Shown here: piece after piece, positions 18,693 to 28,529 of the stretch
Numbering within the stretch: position 1 is the first letter of the stretch
Layout of the letters: each line of letters begins with the position of its first letter
Origin: Methyloprofundus sedimenti
Lineage (GTDB): Bacteria > Pseudomonadota > Gammaproteobacteria > Methylococcales > Methylomonadaceae
DNA length: 64,000 nucleotides
Reading direction: 5' to 3'
Assembly (NCBI RefSeq): GCF_002072955.1
Contig: NZ_LPUF01000001.1
Span: 2,316,896 to 2,380,895 of the forward strand
Translations under genes and position numbers: made by a program
Notes under the pieces: generated by a model
The model's input: only the letters and a program-made list of their open reading frames with translations
What the model was told of the DNA's origin: nothing
Database searches by the model: none

Positions 18693-19643
18693 ATGCATGC
18701 CGACTGGATAGCTTACCTGAATACACTGAATTTATTAACCCACACTCCGCCCGACAAGCAGGCTGTATTAGCTCCTCTCACACATTTAGCAGTTTTAACG
18801 GTTTCAGGTAAAGATGCGGCCAGTTTTTTACAAGGGCAGACTACTTGCGATATTAAGGCATTAACAGAATCCAGGCCCGTTTTAGGTGCTTACTGTAATG
18901 CCAAAGGCCGTGCTATCAGTACCTTTATTGTTATTAAGCGGCAAGAATCATTTCTGCTTATTCTCACTTGCGATTTACTTGATAGCGTTAGAAAAAAACT
19001 ACAAATGTATGTCTTGCGTGCTGACGTGCAATTAACCGATCATAGTGATGATTTGTGCATTAGCGGCACCGCTAATATCGAAGTAACTCCGCAAGATAAT
19101 TTATATACTTACCCTCAGCTTGATAACGGTTTCCTGTTTATCGGCAACCTTGAAGAAACACGCTTATTCTGGTCTGAAATAACACAACGGCAGCCTTTAA
19201 GCCTGGTTAATTCAAGTGCCTGGTTGGGGCTGGATATTCAGGCAGGCATACCCTGGTTGTACGCACAAACCAGTGAAGAATTTGTCCCGCAAATGCTTAA
19301 TCTGGATAAATTAGGCGCTATAAGCTTTAATAAAGGTTGCTATACCGGCCAGGAGATCGTTGCCCGTACGCATTATTTAGGAAAAAATAAACGTGCCATG
19401 TATCAGGCTCACTGTCTAACTACTCGTGATATTGTCCCTGGCTGTACGGTTATCGACGATCAGGATGCCGTATTAGGCACTGTGGTATTGGCCGCAGCGC
19501 ATGACAATGTAACTCAACTACTTGTCGTACTCAAAGACCAGGCTGCAGAAACAAAAATTCTCCAGCTTAATAATCAAAGCCACGATAAAATCACGCTCAA
19601 TGTAATAAGTCACGACCAAAGCCACATTATGGAACACGAGTAA
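18693..19643 (+). CDS. ygfZ: tRNA-modifying protein YgfZ, folate-binding
   Basis: This 316-residue GcvT-like protein is needed in E. coli for efficient maintenance of some Fe-S enzymes, including the MiaB tRNA modification step. It contains the family signature FNKGCYTGQEIVARTHYLGKNKR, with the conserved Cys, and the N-terminal folate-fold region SGKDAASFLQGQTTCDI. The length agrees with family members of 300-330 residues. The next gene, ctaA, starts five bases after the stop, so the two are probably co-transcribed, linking Fe-S and haem maturation. Confidence 0.92.
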   Translation: MHADWIAYLNTLNLLTHTPPDKQAVLAPLTHLAVLTVSGKDAASFLQGQTTCDIKALTESRPVLGAYCNAKGRAISTFIVIKRQESFLLILTCDLLDSVRKKLQMYVLRADVQLTDHSDDLCISGTANIEVTPQDNLYTYPQLDNGFLFIGNLEETRLFWSEITQRQPLSLVNSSAWLGLDIQAGIPWLYAQTSEEFVPQMLNLDKLGAISFNKGCYTGQEIVARTHYLGKNKRAMYQAHCLTTRDIVPGCTVIDDQDAVLGTVVLAAAHDNVTQLLVVLKDQAAETKILQLNNQSHDKITLNVISHDQSHIMEHE

Positions 19644-19648
19644 CGTTA

Positions 19649-20632
19649 ATGAACCCAGAAATTGCACGCCGCTTCAGGCGCTTAGGTACACTCACAATTT
19701 TCGCAGTCTACTTTGTTATATTAGTAGGCGGTATCGTCCGTGCTTCAGGCGCAGGCATGGGGTGTCCTGACTGGCCTACTTGCTTTGGCCAACTGATTCC
19801 GCCGACTAGCGTAGCTGAATTACCTGATAATTATCATGAAATTTATGCCGTTGGTTATGCCAATACCGACTTTAATGTCATCAAAACCTGGACCGAATAC
19901 CTTAACCGCCTTACTGGCGTTACGATTGGTTTTTTGATTTTTTTAACCCTTTGGGCATCTCGCGCCTATCTGAAAACAGATAAGCAGGTGTTTTATTTAT
20001 CCTTAGCCGTATTCCTGTTAGTCGGCTTTCAGGGCTGGTTAGGTTCTGTGGTGGTAAAAACACACTTGCACCCCTTAATGATAACTGCACATATGCTACT
20101 CGCTCTGTTCATAGTCGCCTTATTAATCTATGCCATTGCGCGTTCGCAAAATGATTTATTACGCCGGATTGATATCTCTGAATTACCAGCTAAATTCAAA
20201 ACTGTTTTGCTTGTAGCTATGGGCTTTACCTTGTTACAAGTGGGTATGGGAACACAGGTCAGAGAAGCCGTAGATTTAATTGCCACGCATCACAACTATA
20301 TAGACCGCGAATACTGGCGCGATAGCTTCCCGATAATTTTTTACATACACCGCTCATTTTCTGCTGTTATATTATTCACCAATCTATGGTTAGCCTGGAA
20401 AGTGTATCAATCTGTTGATAAAAATAGCTTATTATTCCGTCTCGCCTGTGTTCTGGTCGGGTTAATAATTACCGCTATTCTTGCCGGCGTATCTTTAGAC
20501 CGCTTAGGTATGCCGCCAGTAGCGCAGCCGATACATTTATTGATGGCAAATTTAATATTTGGCGTACAGTTTTTTATCTTTATCTGCATCAGTTATGCAG
20601 CTAAAACAACACCTCAAACCGTGATACCGTAA
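19649..20632 (+). CDS. ctaA: Haem A synthase (CtaA/Cox15)
   Basis: This 327-residue inner-membrane enzyme oxidises the C8 methyl of haem O to make haem A for aa3-type oxidases. Eight hydrophobic segments are visible. Motifs are VRASGAGMGCPDWPTCFG after helix I, EYLNRLTG with the first His replaced by Asn in the EYxHR motif position, KTHLHPLMITAHM, FYIHRSFSAV and AQPIHLLMANLIF. The EYLNR variant is notable because the usual motif is EYxHR. No cytochrome oxidase subunit genes are nearby. Confidence 0.9.
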   Translation: MNPEIARRFRRLGTLTIFAVYFVILVGGIVRASGAGMGCPDWPTCFGQLIPPTSVAELPDNYHEIYAVGYANTDFNVIKTWTEYLNRLTGVTIGFLIFLTLWASRAYLKTDKQVFYLSLAVFLLVGFQGWLGSVVVKTHLHPLMITAHMLLALFIVALLIYAIARSQNDLLRRIDISELPAKFKTVLLVAMGFTLLQVGMGTQVREAVDLIATHHNYIDREYWRDSFPIIFYIHRSFSAVILFTNLWLAWKVYQSVDKNSLLFRLACVLVGLIITAILAGVSLDRLGMPPVAQPIHLLMANLIFGVQFFIFICISYAAKTTPQTVIP

Positions 20633-20708
20633 AATTATTTTATACGGGTTACTTACCTATTTCTGATGAATACGCTGCGCTGTTTTCATCCAACATACTG
20701 AGACTCTG

Positions 20709-22853
20709 ATGCTAAAAAAATTCTTAAAATGGCTGTTGACTTTTGTTTATAAAATTGAAATAAAAGGCTTGGAGAATTACAACAAAGCAGGCGATCGCGT
20801 ACTTATCATTGCCAATCATACCTCCTTTTTAGACCCCCTATTACTGGGTGTTTTCTTACCTGACAATATTACGTTTGCAATTAATAGTCATATTGCCGAA
20901 CGCTGGTGGTTAAAGCCTTTTCTGAGTCTGTCCCAGGTTTTTCCTATGGACCCGACTCACCCTATTTCTTTAAAAAATTTAATCCATTACTTACAAAAAC
21001 CCTGTAAAACAGTTATTTTTCCCGAAGGCCGGATTACTGTTACCGGTTCATTGATGAAAATATACGACGGTACCGGAATGGTTGCCGATAAATCCGGAGC
21101 AACAATTCTCCCTATCCGTATAGAAGGCGCGCAATATACGCATTTTTCACGTTTACATAATATTGTCCGGTTACGTTTTTTTCCTAAAATTACCCTGCAA
21201 ATTCTCCCCCCTACGCACATTTCAATTGCTAAGGATTTACGTGGAAAAGATCGCCGTCATGCCAGCGGTTTGGTGTTAACTGACATCATGAGCGATATGA
21301 TATTTGCCACCAGTCACTATAAACAATCGCTATTTGCTGCGCTGCTGGAAGCTAAAAAAATACATGGCGGCAAACACACTGTTGCCGAAGATTTAGACAG
21401 GATTCCCTTATCCTATAACACACTGATCACTCGATCTATTGCGATAGGTAACGCACTGACCAGGATCACCGAAAAAGGGGAAAATATCGGTGTTTATCTA
21501 CCCAATAATTGCAAAACACTGAATGTTGTTTTAGGCCTGCAATTGCATGAGCGCACACCAGCCATGTTGAATTACTCAACGGGTGCATCAGGCATGCTTT
21601 CAGCCTGTCATACGGCAAAAATTAAAACCGTCCTCACATCACGTCGTTTTATCGAACTCGGAAAATTTGCTGAAGATGCACAAACATTGTCAGAAAATAT
21701 CAATCTTGTCTTTCTGGAAGATTTAGCCAAAAACATTGGTACTATTGATAAACTAAGTGCATTACTACAAGCTAAAACAGCTGACTTATGGTATCCCCGT
21801 GTTGAACCCAACCCAGATAACCCTGCTGTAGTGCTATTTACTTCGGGCTCGGAAGGCGCACCTAAAGGTGTGGTATTGTCACATAAAAATATCCTGGCAA
21901 ATCATAAACAGGTTTCTGCGCGCATTAACTTTAATGCCCAGGATACCGTGTTAAATTTTTTGCCGATGTTTCATTCTTTTGGTTTTACTGTCGGTACCAT
22001 GTTGCCCATCATGAATGGCATGACTACCTTTTTCTACCCATCGCCATTGCATTACAGCATTATTCCAGAAATGGCTTATGAAACCAGCGCTACTATTATC
22101 TTTGGCACCAATACATTTTTAGCTGCCTACGGAAAAAAAGCCCATGCTTATGATTTTTACAATATCCGCTATGTGGTTGCAGGCGCTGAAAAGCTGCATG
22201 AAAATACCCGACAATTGTGGGCTGACAAATTTGGCATCCGGATATTAGAAGGCTATGGTGCGACTGAAACCAGCCCGGTTGCTGCAGTTAATACTCCGAT
22301 GTTTTATAAAACAGGCACTGTGGGTCGCTTAATGCCGGGCATGCAATACAAACTCGAAGAAATTCCAGGTATTGAAAATGCAGGTAAACTGCATCTTTAT
22401 GGGGAAAATATTATGCGCGGCTACTTGCTGGCAAATAATCCGGGTCAGCTTGTACCGCCCTACTCCCTTTATGGTGAAGACTGGTATGATACCGGTGACA
22501 TAGTGCATGTCGATGCAGATCAATATATTTCCATTCGCGGGCGTAGCAAACGGTTTGCAAAAATTGCCGGTGAAATGGTGTCTTTAACGGCTACCGAACA
22601 ATTAATCAATGATATCTGGCCTGATGCACAACACGTAGTAGTCTGTATTCCAGAAGAGAGAAAAGGTGAACAGTTAGTACTTATTACCACTCAGAAAAAT
22701 GCCACCAGTAAAGACCTCGCTGCACTGGCCAAAGGCGTCGGGAGCATTAATTTACCAAAAAAAATCATTACTGCAGAGCATGTGCCCGTGCTTGCAACCG
22801 GGAAAATTAATTATATTGAAGCAACTGAATTAGCCCTGGATTATTTTAAATAA
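20709..22853 (+). CDS. aas: Acyltransferase / acyl-ACP (AMP-forming) synthetase fusion, Aas-like
   Basis: This 714-residue protein has two parts. Residues 1-200 are a PlsC-type acyltransferase with NHTSFLDP (HX4D), and FPEGRITVTGS. Residues 210-714 are an ANL-type AMP-forming ligase with LFTSGSEGAPKGVVLSH, GYGATETSP, YDTGDIVHVD and a C-terminal lysine region ATGKIN. In E. coli, Aas loads a fatty acid onto its bound acyl carrier protein and transfers it to lysophosphatidylethanolamine. The LplT-like permease that would supply lysophospholipid is encoded separately at 9213-10670. No MFS domain is fused here. Confidence 0.9.
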   Translation: MLKKFLKWLLTFVYKIEIKGLENYNKAGDRVLIIANHTSFLDPLLLGVFLPDNITFAINSHIAERWWLKPFLSLSQVFPMDPTHPISLKNLIHYLQKPCKTVIFPEGRITVTGSLMKIYDGTGMVADKSGATILPIRIEGAQYTHFSRLHNIVRLRFFPKITLQILPPTHISIAKDLRGKDRRHASGLVLTDIMSDMIFATSHYKQSLFAALLEAKKIHGGKHTVAEDLDRIPLSYNTLITRSIAIGNALTRITEKGENIGVYLPNNCKTLNVVLGLQLHERTPAMLNYSTGASGMLSACHTAKIKTVLTSRRFIELGKFAEDAQTLSENINLVFLEDLAKNIGTIDKLSALLQAKTADLWYPRVEPNPDNPAVVLFTSGSEGAPKGVVLSHKNILANHKQVSARINFNAQDTVLNFLPMFHSFGFTVGTMLPIMNGMTTFFYPSPLHYSIIPEMAYETSATIIFGTNTFLAAYGKKAHAYDFYNIRYVVAGAEKLHENTRQLWADKFGIRILEGYGATETSPVAAVNTPMFYKTGTVGRLMPGMQYKLEEIPGIENAGKLHLYGENIMRGYLLANNPGQLVPPYSLYGEDWYDTGDIVHVDADQYISIRGRSKRFAKIAGEMVSLTATEQLINDIWPDAQHVVVCIPEERKGEQLVLITTQKNATSKDLAALAKGVGSINLPKKIITAEHVPVLATGKINYIEATELALDYFK

Positions 22854-23289
22854 TCACGGCGTGCCAGGTATGATAATCACCTACAGAGCTGTCCGCCTGC
22901 TATGAAACTACTTATATTGTATTTTTACAGATATTATGCATCAATCCGCTTTAATGCTAGAGATGCAGTTCGGAGTTGAATTCACCTATTGATTAATAGT
23001 GGGAAAACTAATAAAAGGAATGATACTACACCATTGGATACATTAGTTCGTAGAGCGTAGTAACAGACTTTCTGTTATCATACCCGTATTTTATTAACAA
23101 GAACATTCGTCCTGATTTTTTTGATATTCACTAACAAATCAGACAGATTAGACATGATATTAATATTCTAACTTTTTGCCTTGTTTCCCTACAATATTAA
23201 CAAGAAAATCAGGCGCATTTACCTGCTATCCATTTATTACATTTATTCTTTTTATTACTCTCTACAGACTGCTTTATCAAAGGGCTATA
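22854..23289. other. Intergenic region, nothing recognised
   Basis: These 436 AT-rich bases between convergently arranged genes contain no supported ORF, RNA gene or clear terminator. Confidence 0.5.
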
Positions 23290-23934
23290 TTACTTTTTCA
23301 GAAAATCTAGAATTATATTGGTCAAAGCATCTGCCTGTGATGTTTTAAAGATATGCTGCGCATGGGCGCTACCTGGAATTAATTTGAGCATTTTAGGCTT
23401 TGGGGCTTTGTTATATGCGACTTTAAGTCCTTTGGCCAGATATTCATCTGCGCTGGCAATAAATAATAAATCTCCTTTTAGCTTCTCAGCTTGATATACA
23501 CTCGCTGGTGATAATAAAATCAGTTGATTTATGCTGCCCGGCTCTGAAAACACACTCGCCTTTGCAGTCGCAGAGCCTCCCATGCTAGCACCTAATACCG
23601 ATATTTCACTGATGTCAGACTGGGTCTTTAAAAAATGTATTCCCGCTAAAATATCCTGATATAAAGCACTTGATTGACTACCTTTTGTAGACTTACCGTA
23701 GCCTCTAAAATCTATCGCCAGGACAGTGTAATTATTATCCAGTAGCTGTTGCTCAAATACACCCCAGCTTTCTTTATTAAAAATAGCGCCATGTGCTAAT
23801 AAAACTGCATGAGAACCACGTTTTTGTAGATGGGCATAAATCGTAGCATTATCTTTTGTACTAAAATGCACTTCATTTGCAGACAAATTAACACTGAATA
23901 GCACAAGATTAACAATTAAAAGTAGTTTTTTCAT
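23290..23934 (-). CDS. Secreted alpha/beta hydrolase
   Basis: This 214-residue protein has a signal peptide (MKKLLLIVNLVLFSVNLSA, cleavage before NEV) and an alpha/beta-hydrolase fold. The oxyanion region LLAHGAIFNKESW comes first. The nucleophile elbow is GASMGG, the acid lies in IASADEYLA and the His in PGSAHAQHIF, completing Ser-Asp-His. The small size leaves little room for a lid. It is predicted to be a periplasmic esterase or dienelactone hydrolase-like enzyme; the substrate is unknown. The gene stands alone. Confidence 0.85.
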   Translation of the reverse strand: MKKLLLIVNLVLFSVNLSANEVHFSTKDNATIYAHLQKRGSHAVLLAHGAIFNKESWGVFEQQLLDNNYTVLAIDFRGYGKSTKGSQSSALYQDILAGIHFLKTQSDISEISVLGASMGGSATAKASVFSEPGSINQLILLSPASVYQAEKLKGDLLFIASADEYLAKGLKVAYNKAPKPKMLKLIPGSAHAQHIFKTSQADALTNIILDFLKK

Positions 23935-24060
23935 ACCAATATCCTTTATAAACAGCCCAACTCAGTTGTTTCAATCTAACTAGAATATATCAATATGAGT
24001 TATGCTACGATATATGCGTACTGATTAACTTAACATAACAAAGTCTCTTTTGCACTGCCC

Positions 24061-26034
24061 ATGATCGATAATGCTAATCACCATTCAACGCTTCATCAAA
24101 CGGCAAACTGCATACTAAAACGTGACGTTGACGACCTACAAATCATTCCATACCTGGCTGTTAAACTATTACGTTTAACAATTGACAATACTGCTCGTGC
24201 AGCCGAACTGTCAACATTATTATTAAGCGAACCCTCTCTCGCTGAAAAAGTACTCAGCAGTGTTAATTCAGTCGTGTTTTCACCCAATCAAAAAATAAAA
24301 TCGATTCAGCATGCAATTAAAATTCTAGGGGATTCAAAGGTAAGACAAATAGCTTTAAACCAGTTAATTTTCAACAAACTGATATATCAAAAAGCTAATT
24401 TCGAATTCGAGCAACTTTTTTTTTGGCAACATTGCTTATTTGTCGCGACACTGGCACGCATTATCGCTACCAGCTTAAATCATGATGACCCTGATGTGCT
24501 ACATAGCGCTGGTTTATTACATGATATAGGCAAAATAATTCTGGAGACACATGCAAAGATCAACTATAGCGCTTTTATCCGACACTGTGAGGGCAATATT
24601 GAACCCTCTCCTCAGAGTGAACATGTTTTTTTTGGTTTAAATCATGCTGAAATAGGCCTGGTTTTCTGTCAACAATGGAATATACCAAAACAAATTACTG
24701 CAAGTGTTTACTGCCACCATGTTATGCCTGACGATAATAGTCAATTTCTCGATTGTAAACTCGAAATCGCCATCATCAGCCTGGCCGACTACATTGCCAG
24801 CTTACAAGGCATAGGCTCAAATACAGTTAAGCAGACGCCTGTATTACATCCTGACGTTTTAGAACAGCTGGATATTAAAAAAATAAATATTCAGAAATTA
24901 TTGAATACTGCTGATAATGAAATGCAAGATAGTTGCGCGATTTTTAATATAAAATTTCCAAATATCTATAAATTACGGGCCGCTTTAGTTCAATCCGCTA
25001 TTTTATGCAGTTCACAAAATACACAGTCTAATTTATTAGCAGGTAACATATCAGTAAGCAGTTTGACCATCCCTCACAGAAGCCTTAATCCAGATGAAAT
25101 AGTGCCTGCTACCCTGGCAGCCATTCAGCAGGATTTTCATTTTGACCGCCTAATCATGTTGAATATAAACCCAAAACAACGTAATTTGGAAACAACATAT
25201 ACCTGGCCGGAATCACTGCATAATAGCTCCTTGCAACATTTTAATATAAAGATAGATATATTACCCAATACTCATTTAAGAAGTTTACGTGAACGTAAAG
25301 CTGTGATTATTAGCAACAATCAACCTGAAAATAAAGTTTTCCTTGAGCCTCTCAATATTGATGAATGTTTGTTTTTTCCAATCGTAAGCAATGAGCGACT
25401 TGTGGCCCTGCTTTATGCTGATAACCACACTAGTTACCGGTCAATAGAGCCGGAATGCATCAACCATATCGAACCTATTATCCATGAACTAGGTATTGCA
25501 CTGGCAAATGCACAATGTTTTATGCAGGAAAAAAACAGGGCAGAACTTGATTCACTCACAGGTTTATCAAATAATCGGATGCTAACAGAGCTTATAAACA
25601 GCACCTTTAAATTAGGTCTTCAACAACTACGTCACATTGCAGTCGGGTTTATAGACATTGACTATTTCAAAAATTTTAATGATACCTGTGGTCATCAAGT
25701 TGGCGATGAAGCACTGGTAATGGTTGCTCAGATCATGCGCTCCCTGACTCGACCAAGTGATTTTATAGGCCGCTATGGTGGAGATGAGTTTGTATTTATC
25801 CTGCAAAATACTGACAAGCACGGGGTACACAGCTATGCAGAGAGGATCAGACTGGAAGTTGAGCAACAAGGAAAGATCCTTAGCAGACAGTTTAATGGAC
25901 ATGAAATCACCATAAGCATCGGCGTCAGCCTATATCATCAAGAATTTGATAGCTATGCCAAAATGATTAGTGCTGCTGATTCTGCAATGTATCAAGCAAA
26001 GCAGAAAGGTAGGAATTGCGTGGTCGTGATATAG
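24061..26034 (+). CDS. HDOD-GAF-GGDEF signalling protein
   Basis: This 657-residue cytoplasmic protein combines an HDOD domain (about 20-220), a GAF-like sensor region (about 335-475) and a diguanylate cyclase domain (about 480-657). The HDOD part keeps GLLHDIGKIILETHAK. The cyclase motif RYGGDEF is intact and RPSD lies five residues before it, an RxxD product-inhibition site. It is predicted to make cyclic di-GMP under control of the N-terminal sensors. It lacks membrane segments. It is the second intact cyclic-di-GMP gene in the window, with the PAS-GGDEF-EAL protein at 1835. Confidence 0.92.
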   Translation: MIDNANHHSTLHQTANCILKRDVDDLQIIPYLAVKLLRLTIDNTARAAELSTLLLSEPSLAEKVLSSVNSVVFSPNQKIKSIQHAIKILGDSKVRQIALNQLIFNKLIYQKANFEFEQLFFWQHCLFVATLARIIATSLNHDDPDVLHSAGLLHDIGKIILETHAKINYSAFIRHCEGNIEPSPQSEHVFFGLNHAEIGLVFCQQWNIPKQITASVYCHHVMPDDNSQFLDCKLEIAIISLADYIASLQGIGSNTVKQTPVLHPDVLEQLDIKKINIQKLLNTADNEMQDSCAIFNIKFPNIYKLRAALVQSAILCSSQNTQSNLLAGNISVSSLTIPHRSLNPDEIVPATLAAIQQDFHFDRLIMLNINPKQRNLETTYTWPESLHNSSLQHFNIKIDILPNTHLRSLRERKAVIISNNQPENKVFLEPLNIDECLFFPIVSNERLVALLYADNHTSYRSIEPECINHIEPIIHELGIALANAQCFMQEKNRAELDSLTGLSNNRMLTELINSTFKLGLQQLRHIAVGFIDIDYFKNFNDTCGHQVGDEALVMVAQIMRSLTRPSDFIGRYGGDEFVFILQNTDKHGVHSYAERIRLEVEQQGKILSRQFNGHEITISIGVSLYHQEFDSYAKMISAADSAMYQAKQKGRNCVVVI

Positions 26035-26157
26035 CTCTGTATCTGGTATATTTTTGCTTCCTCAGTAATAGCCTAAACCTTAAATTTTTAGGATAATAGA
26101 GTTCAAGAACCTATTTTCTATCACCTTATCAACAAAATAATAATAAGGATAAAACTC

Positions 26158-27660
26158 ATGCTGGATTTTTTGATCAAATATCGGGGGGTATTTGTTGTTC
26201 TTTTTGTTCTCCCTGCTTCGATGCTTTTTAAACTGTATATGGGCACCCGAAATCGCCTGGTATTCTGGTTAAATAGCGCCCCGGAAAAACATGCAGATAA
26301 AGTAATCAAAGTTCAGCAACAAGTCAAAGACTGGCAACAGAAAACCGGCGGCAATATTCCCATGTGTACAGCTCGTCCTGGATGGCAAACAATGTCCCTG
26401 AAACAGGGAAATTATAAAAAAACTCATTTTCAGGTTAATGTCAGCTTAATGGATGTTTTGGAAATTGATGAAGAAAAAGGCACTGTGCGCGTTGAACCTA
26501 TGGCGAATATGGGGCAAATATCGGCGATGTTAAAGCCTCTAGGCTGGTCTTTGGCTGTAGTTCCTGAATTAGATGCTTTAACTGTCGGAGGATTAATTAA
26601 CGGTTTTGGCATTGAATCCAGTTCACACAAATATGGTCTATTTCAGCATATTTGTGAAAGTCTGGAAATCGTCACAGCTAATGGCGAATTAGTTAAATGT
26701 TCTAAAGAAGAAAATAGTGAACTCTATTATGCGATTCCCTGGTCATATGGTTCTCTTGGTTTTTTAGTCTGTGCGGAAATTAAAATTGTACCGAGTAAAG
26801 ATTTTGTACATATCACATATATTCCTTATAAGGACAAACAAGTTTTTGTAGCGCGCTTTACTGAAGAATCATTAAAACCCTTTGATGAAGCGTATGATTT
26901 CATAGAAGGCTTGATGTATTCTGAACAAGAAGGTGTCTTAATGCTGGGTAACTTTGTCGATAAAGTGCCCGCAGGGGATACCAAAAATGCATTGAATAAC
27001 TTCTGGAAACCCTGGTTTTATGAGCATGTGCGCAGTATCTTGAAGCAAGACAAAGAACAGGAAGAATATGTGCCATTGCGTCATTATTATCACCGACATA
27101 CGCGGTCTTTTTTCTGGGAAATGGCTCAAATCATCCCCTTTGGTAACAGCATCTGGTTTCGCTACCTGCTGGGCTGGATGTCACCGCCTGAAATTTCTTT
27201 AATAAAACTAACTGAGTCAGCAGCGATTCATGAATTATATGATACCCATCATATGGATCAGGATTTCTTATTACCCATCAGTACTCTGGATAAATCGCTG
27301 AGCTACTTTCACCAGGAAGTCGATTTTTATCCTTTATGGCTATGTCCGATGCGTTTATTTGAAACACCTATCCGAGGCATGGTCAACCCATTAGCCAATG
27401 AACAAATGTTTGTTGATGTCGGAATTTATGGTGAGCCTAACGTCGCTAATTTTAATGCCAAAGAAACGATGCGCAAACTAGAAGCGTTTATGCGTGATAT
27501 TGGTGGTTTTCAGGCTCTATATGCCGATACTTATCAGACACGTGAAGAATTGCGCGAAATGTTTGACCATCATTTACTGGATAAATTACGCGAGCAGACC
27601 GGTGCCTTAAAAGCTTTTCCTGAGCCTTTTGATAAGGTATCGCGAGCAGCGAGAACTTAA
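26158..27660 (+). CDS. Delta(24)-sterol reductase (DHCR24) homologue, FAD-dependent
   Basis: This 500-residue FAD-binding oxidoreductase is closely similar over its full length to animal DHCR24 (seladin-1), which saturates the sterol side chain at C24. An N-terminal membrane segment (RGVFVVLFVLPASMLFKLYM) is followed by the PCMH-type FAD domain. Shared blocks include TARPGWQTMSL, KKTHFQVNVSLMDVLEID, VRVEPMANMGQI, PELDALTVGGLINGFGIESS, SHKYGLFQHICE, PLRHYYHRHTRS, IPFGNSIWFRYLLGWM and YADTYQTREELREMFD. No squalene epoxidase or cyclase gene is in the window. In a sterol-making methanotroph it would reduce the side chain; the function is inferred from homology. Confidence 0.88.
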   Translation: MLDFLIKYRGVFVVLFVLPASMLFKLYMGTRNRLVFWLNSAPEKHADKVIKVQQQVKDWQQKTGGNIPMCTARPGWQTMSLKQGNYKKTHFQVNVSLMDVLEIDEEKGTVRVEPMANMGQISAMLKPLGWSLAVVPELDALTVGGLINGFGIESSSHKYGLFQHICESLEIVTANGELVKCSKEENSELYYAIPWSYGSLGFLVCAEIKIVPSKDFVHITYIPYKDKQVFVARFTEESLKPFDEAYDFIEGLMYSEQEGVLMLGNFVDKVPAGDTKNALNNFWKPWFYEHVRSILKQDKEQEEYVPLRHYYHRHTRSFFWEMAQIIPFGNSIWFRYLLGWMSPPEISLIKLTESAAIHELYDTHHMDQDFLLPISTLDKSLSYFHQEVDFYPLWLCPMRLFETPIRGMVNPLANEQMFVDVGIYGEPNVANFNAKETMRKLEAFMRDIGGFQALYADTYQTREELREMFDHHLLDKLREQTGALKAFPEPFDKVSRAART

Positions 27661-27716
27661 TTTTGTATTGATTTTAGAGAGATGCATCAATATAAATTAG
27701 GCAAACTAATTCTTTG

Positions 27717-27765
27717 TGAGCGCGAGCGACTTATCTGCATTTTGCAGGCATACTGTCAGCGCTCA
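27717..27765. other. Nested inverted repeat after the DHCR24-like gene
   Basis: TGAGCGC (27717-27723) pairs with GCGCTCA (27759-27765), and inside it CTGCA-TTT-TGCAG forms a second hairpin. There is no strong U-tract on either strand, so a terminator is possible but not certain. No ORF is supported between 27661 and 27942. Confidence 0.4.
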
Positions 27766-27942
27766 TAAAAAGATCAGTGTATTATGCTTAATTTCTTAGA
27801 ATAAAAAAGTTGAAAAGGGTAACGGAATTACGCCCGACACCTATTTCAGTTGAGTATAACTGAAAAAAACCTCCGCTTTAAGCCCTCTCAAATCCCTACA
27901 TTCAATAGCAGCTGTGTTATCAGAGTTACTTTCAAGCGCTGG

Positions 27943-28506
27943 TTATTTATGTGTGGAAGATGCCATTACAACCAAAGTCCAGCCTCGGAAACTAATATCA
28001 ACGCTCAGTGAAAATGCTATAAACCATAGAGATGCAGGCCAATCAATCCAGATCATTATTCCGAGTAAAATCGAAATTAACCCCGTCAATCTGTTAGCAA
28101 AAGGGTTAGGGATTTCTGCAACGGATAACAAAATATTTCGGTATATGCCCTGAGTAAGCATATAACCAACAATCAAAAGGTTCAAATTATTAGCTGCTTC
28201 ACCTTCGGGACTTAAAAAAACCAAAAAGCCGACCACAACATCTAATATTCCACCCTGCATATTATAGAGAAAACCTTGTGCGGTTTCTGACGCCAAAGCA
28301 TCGATACAGCGAAAAATACCTACTACTAATACCACTAAACTAATAACAGGAATCCATGAAGCATTTTCACCCAGAAGGTATACATTAGGTGAAATCAGGC
28401 TTAATACAGCCATTAAAATGCCAACACAGATCATTACTGTGCCACGGATTTTGAACCACTTGGGCCTTGAAGTATAATGAATGAATTCTGCGTTTATTTT
28501 TGACAT
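27943..28506 (-). CDS. HdeD-like (DUF308) membrane protein
   Basis: This 187-residue membrane protein has six predicted hydrophobic segments in pairs, as in the HdeD/DUF308 family linked to acid resistance in E. coli. Typical pieces are IRGTVMICVGILMAVLSLISP, GGILDVVVGFLVFLSPEG and LISILLGIMIWIDWPAS. AGGT lies before the ATG. It is followed by no partner; the DUF1488 gene is just upstream on the same strand, 23 bases away, so the two may be co-transcribed. Function is not known beyond the family. Confidence 0.8.
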   Translation of the reverse strand: MSKINAEFIHYTSRPKWFKIRGTVMICVGILMAVLSLISPNVYLLGENASWIPVISLVVLVVGIFRCIDALASETAQGFLYNMQGGILDVVVGFLVFLSPEGEAANNLNLLIVGYMLTQGIYRNILLSVAEIPNPFANRLTGLISILLGIMIWIDWPASLWFIAFSLSVDISFRGWTLVVMASSTHK

Positions 28507-28529
28507 TATTTACCTATATTGTTTTATTT

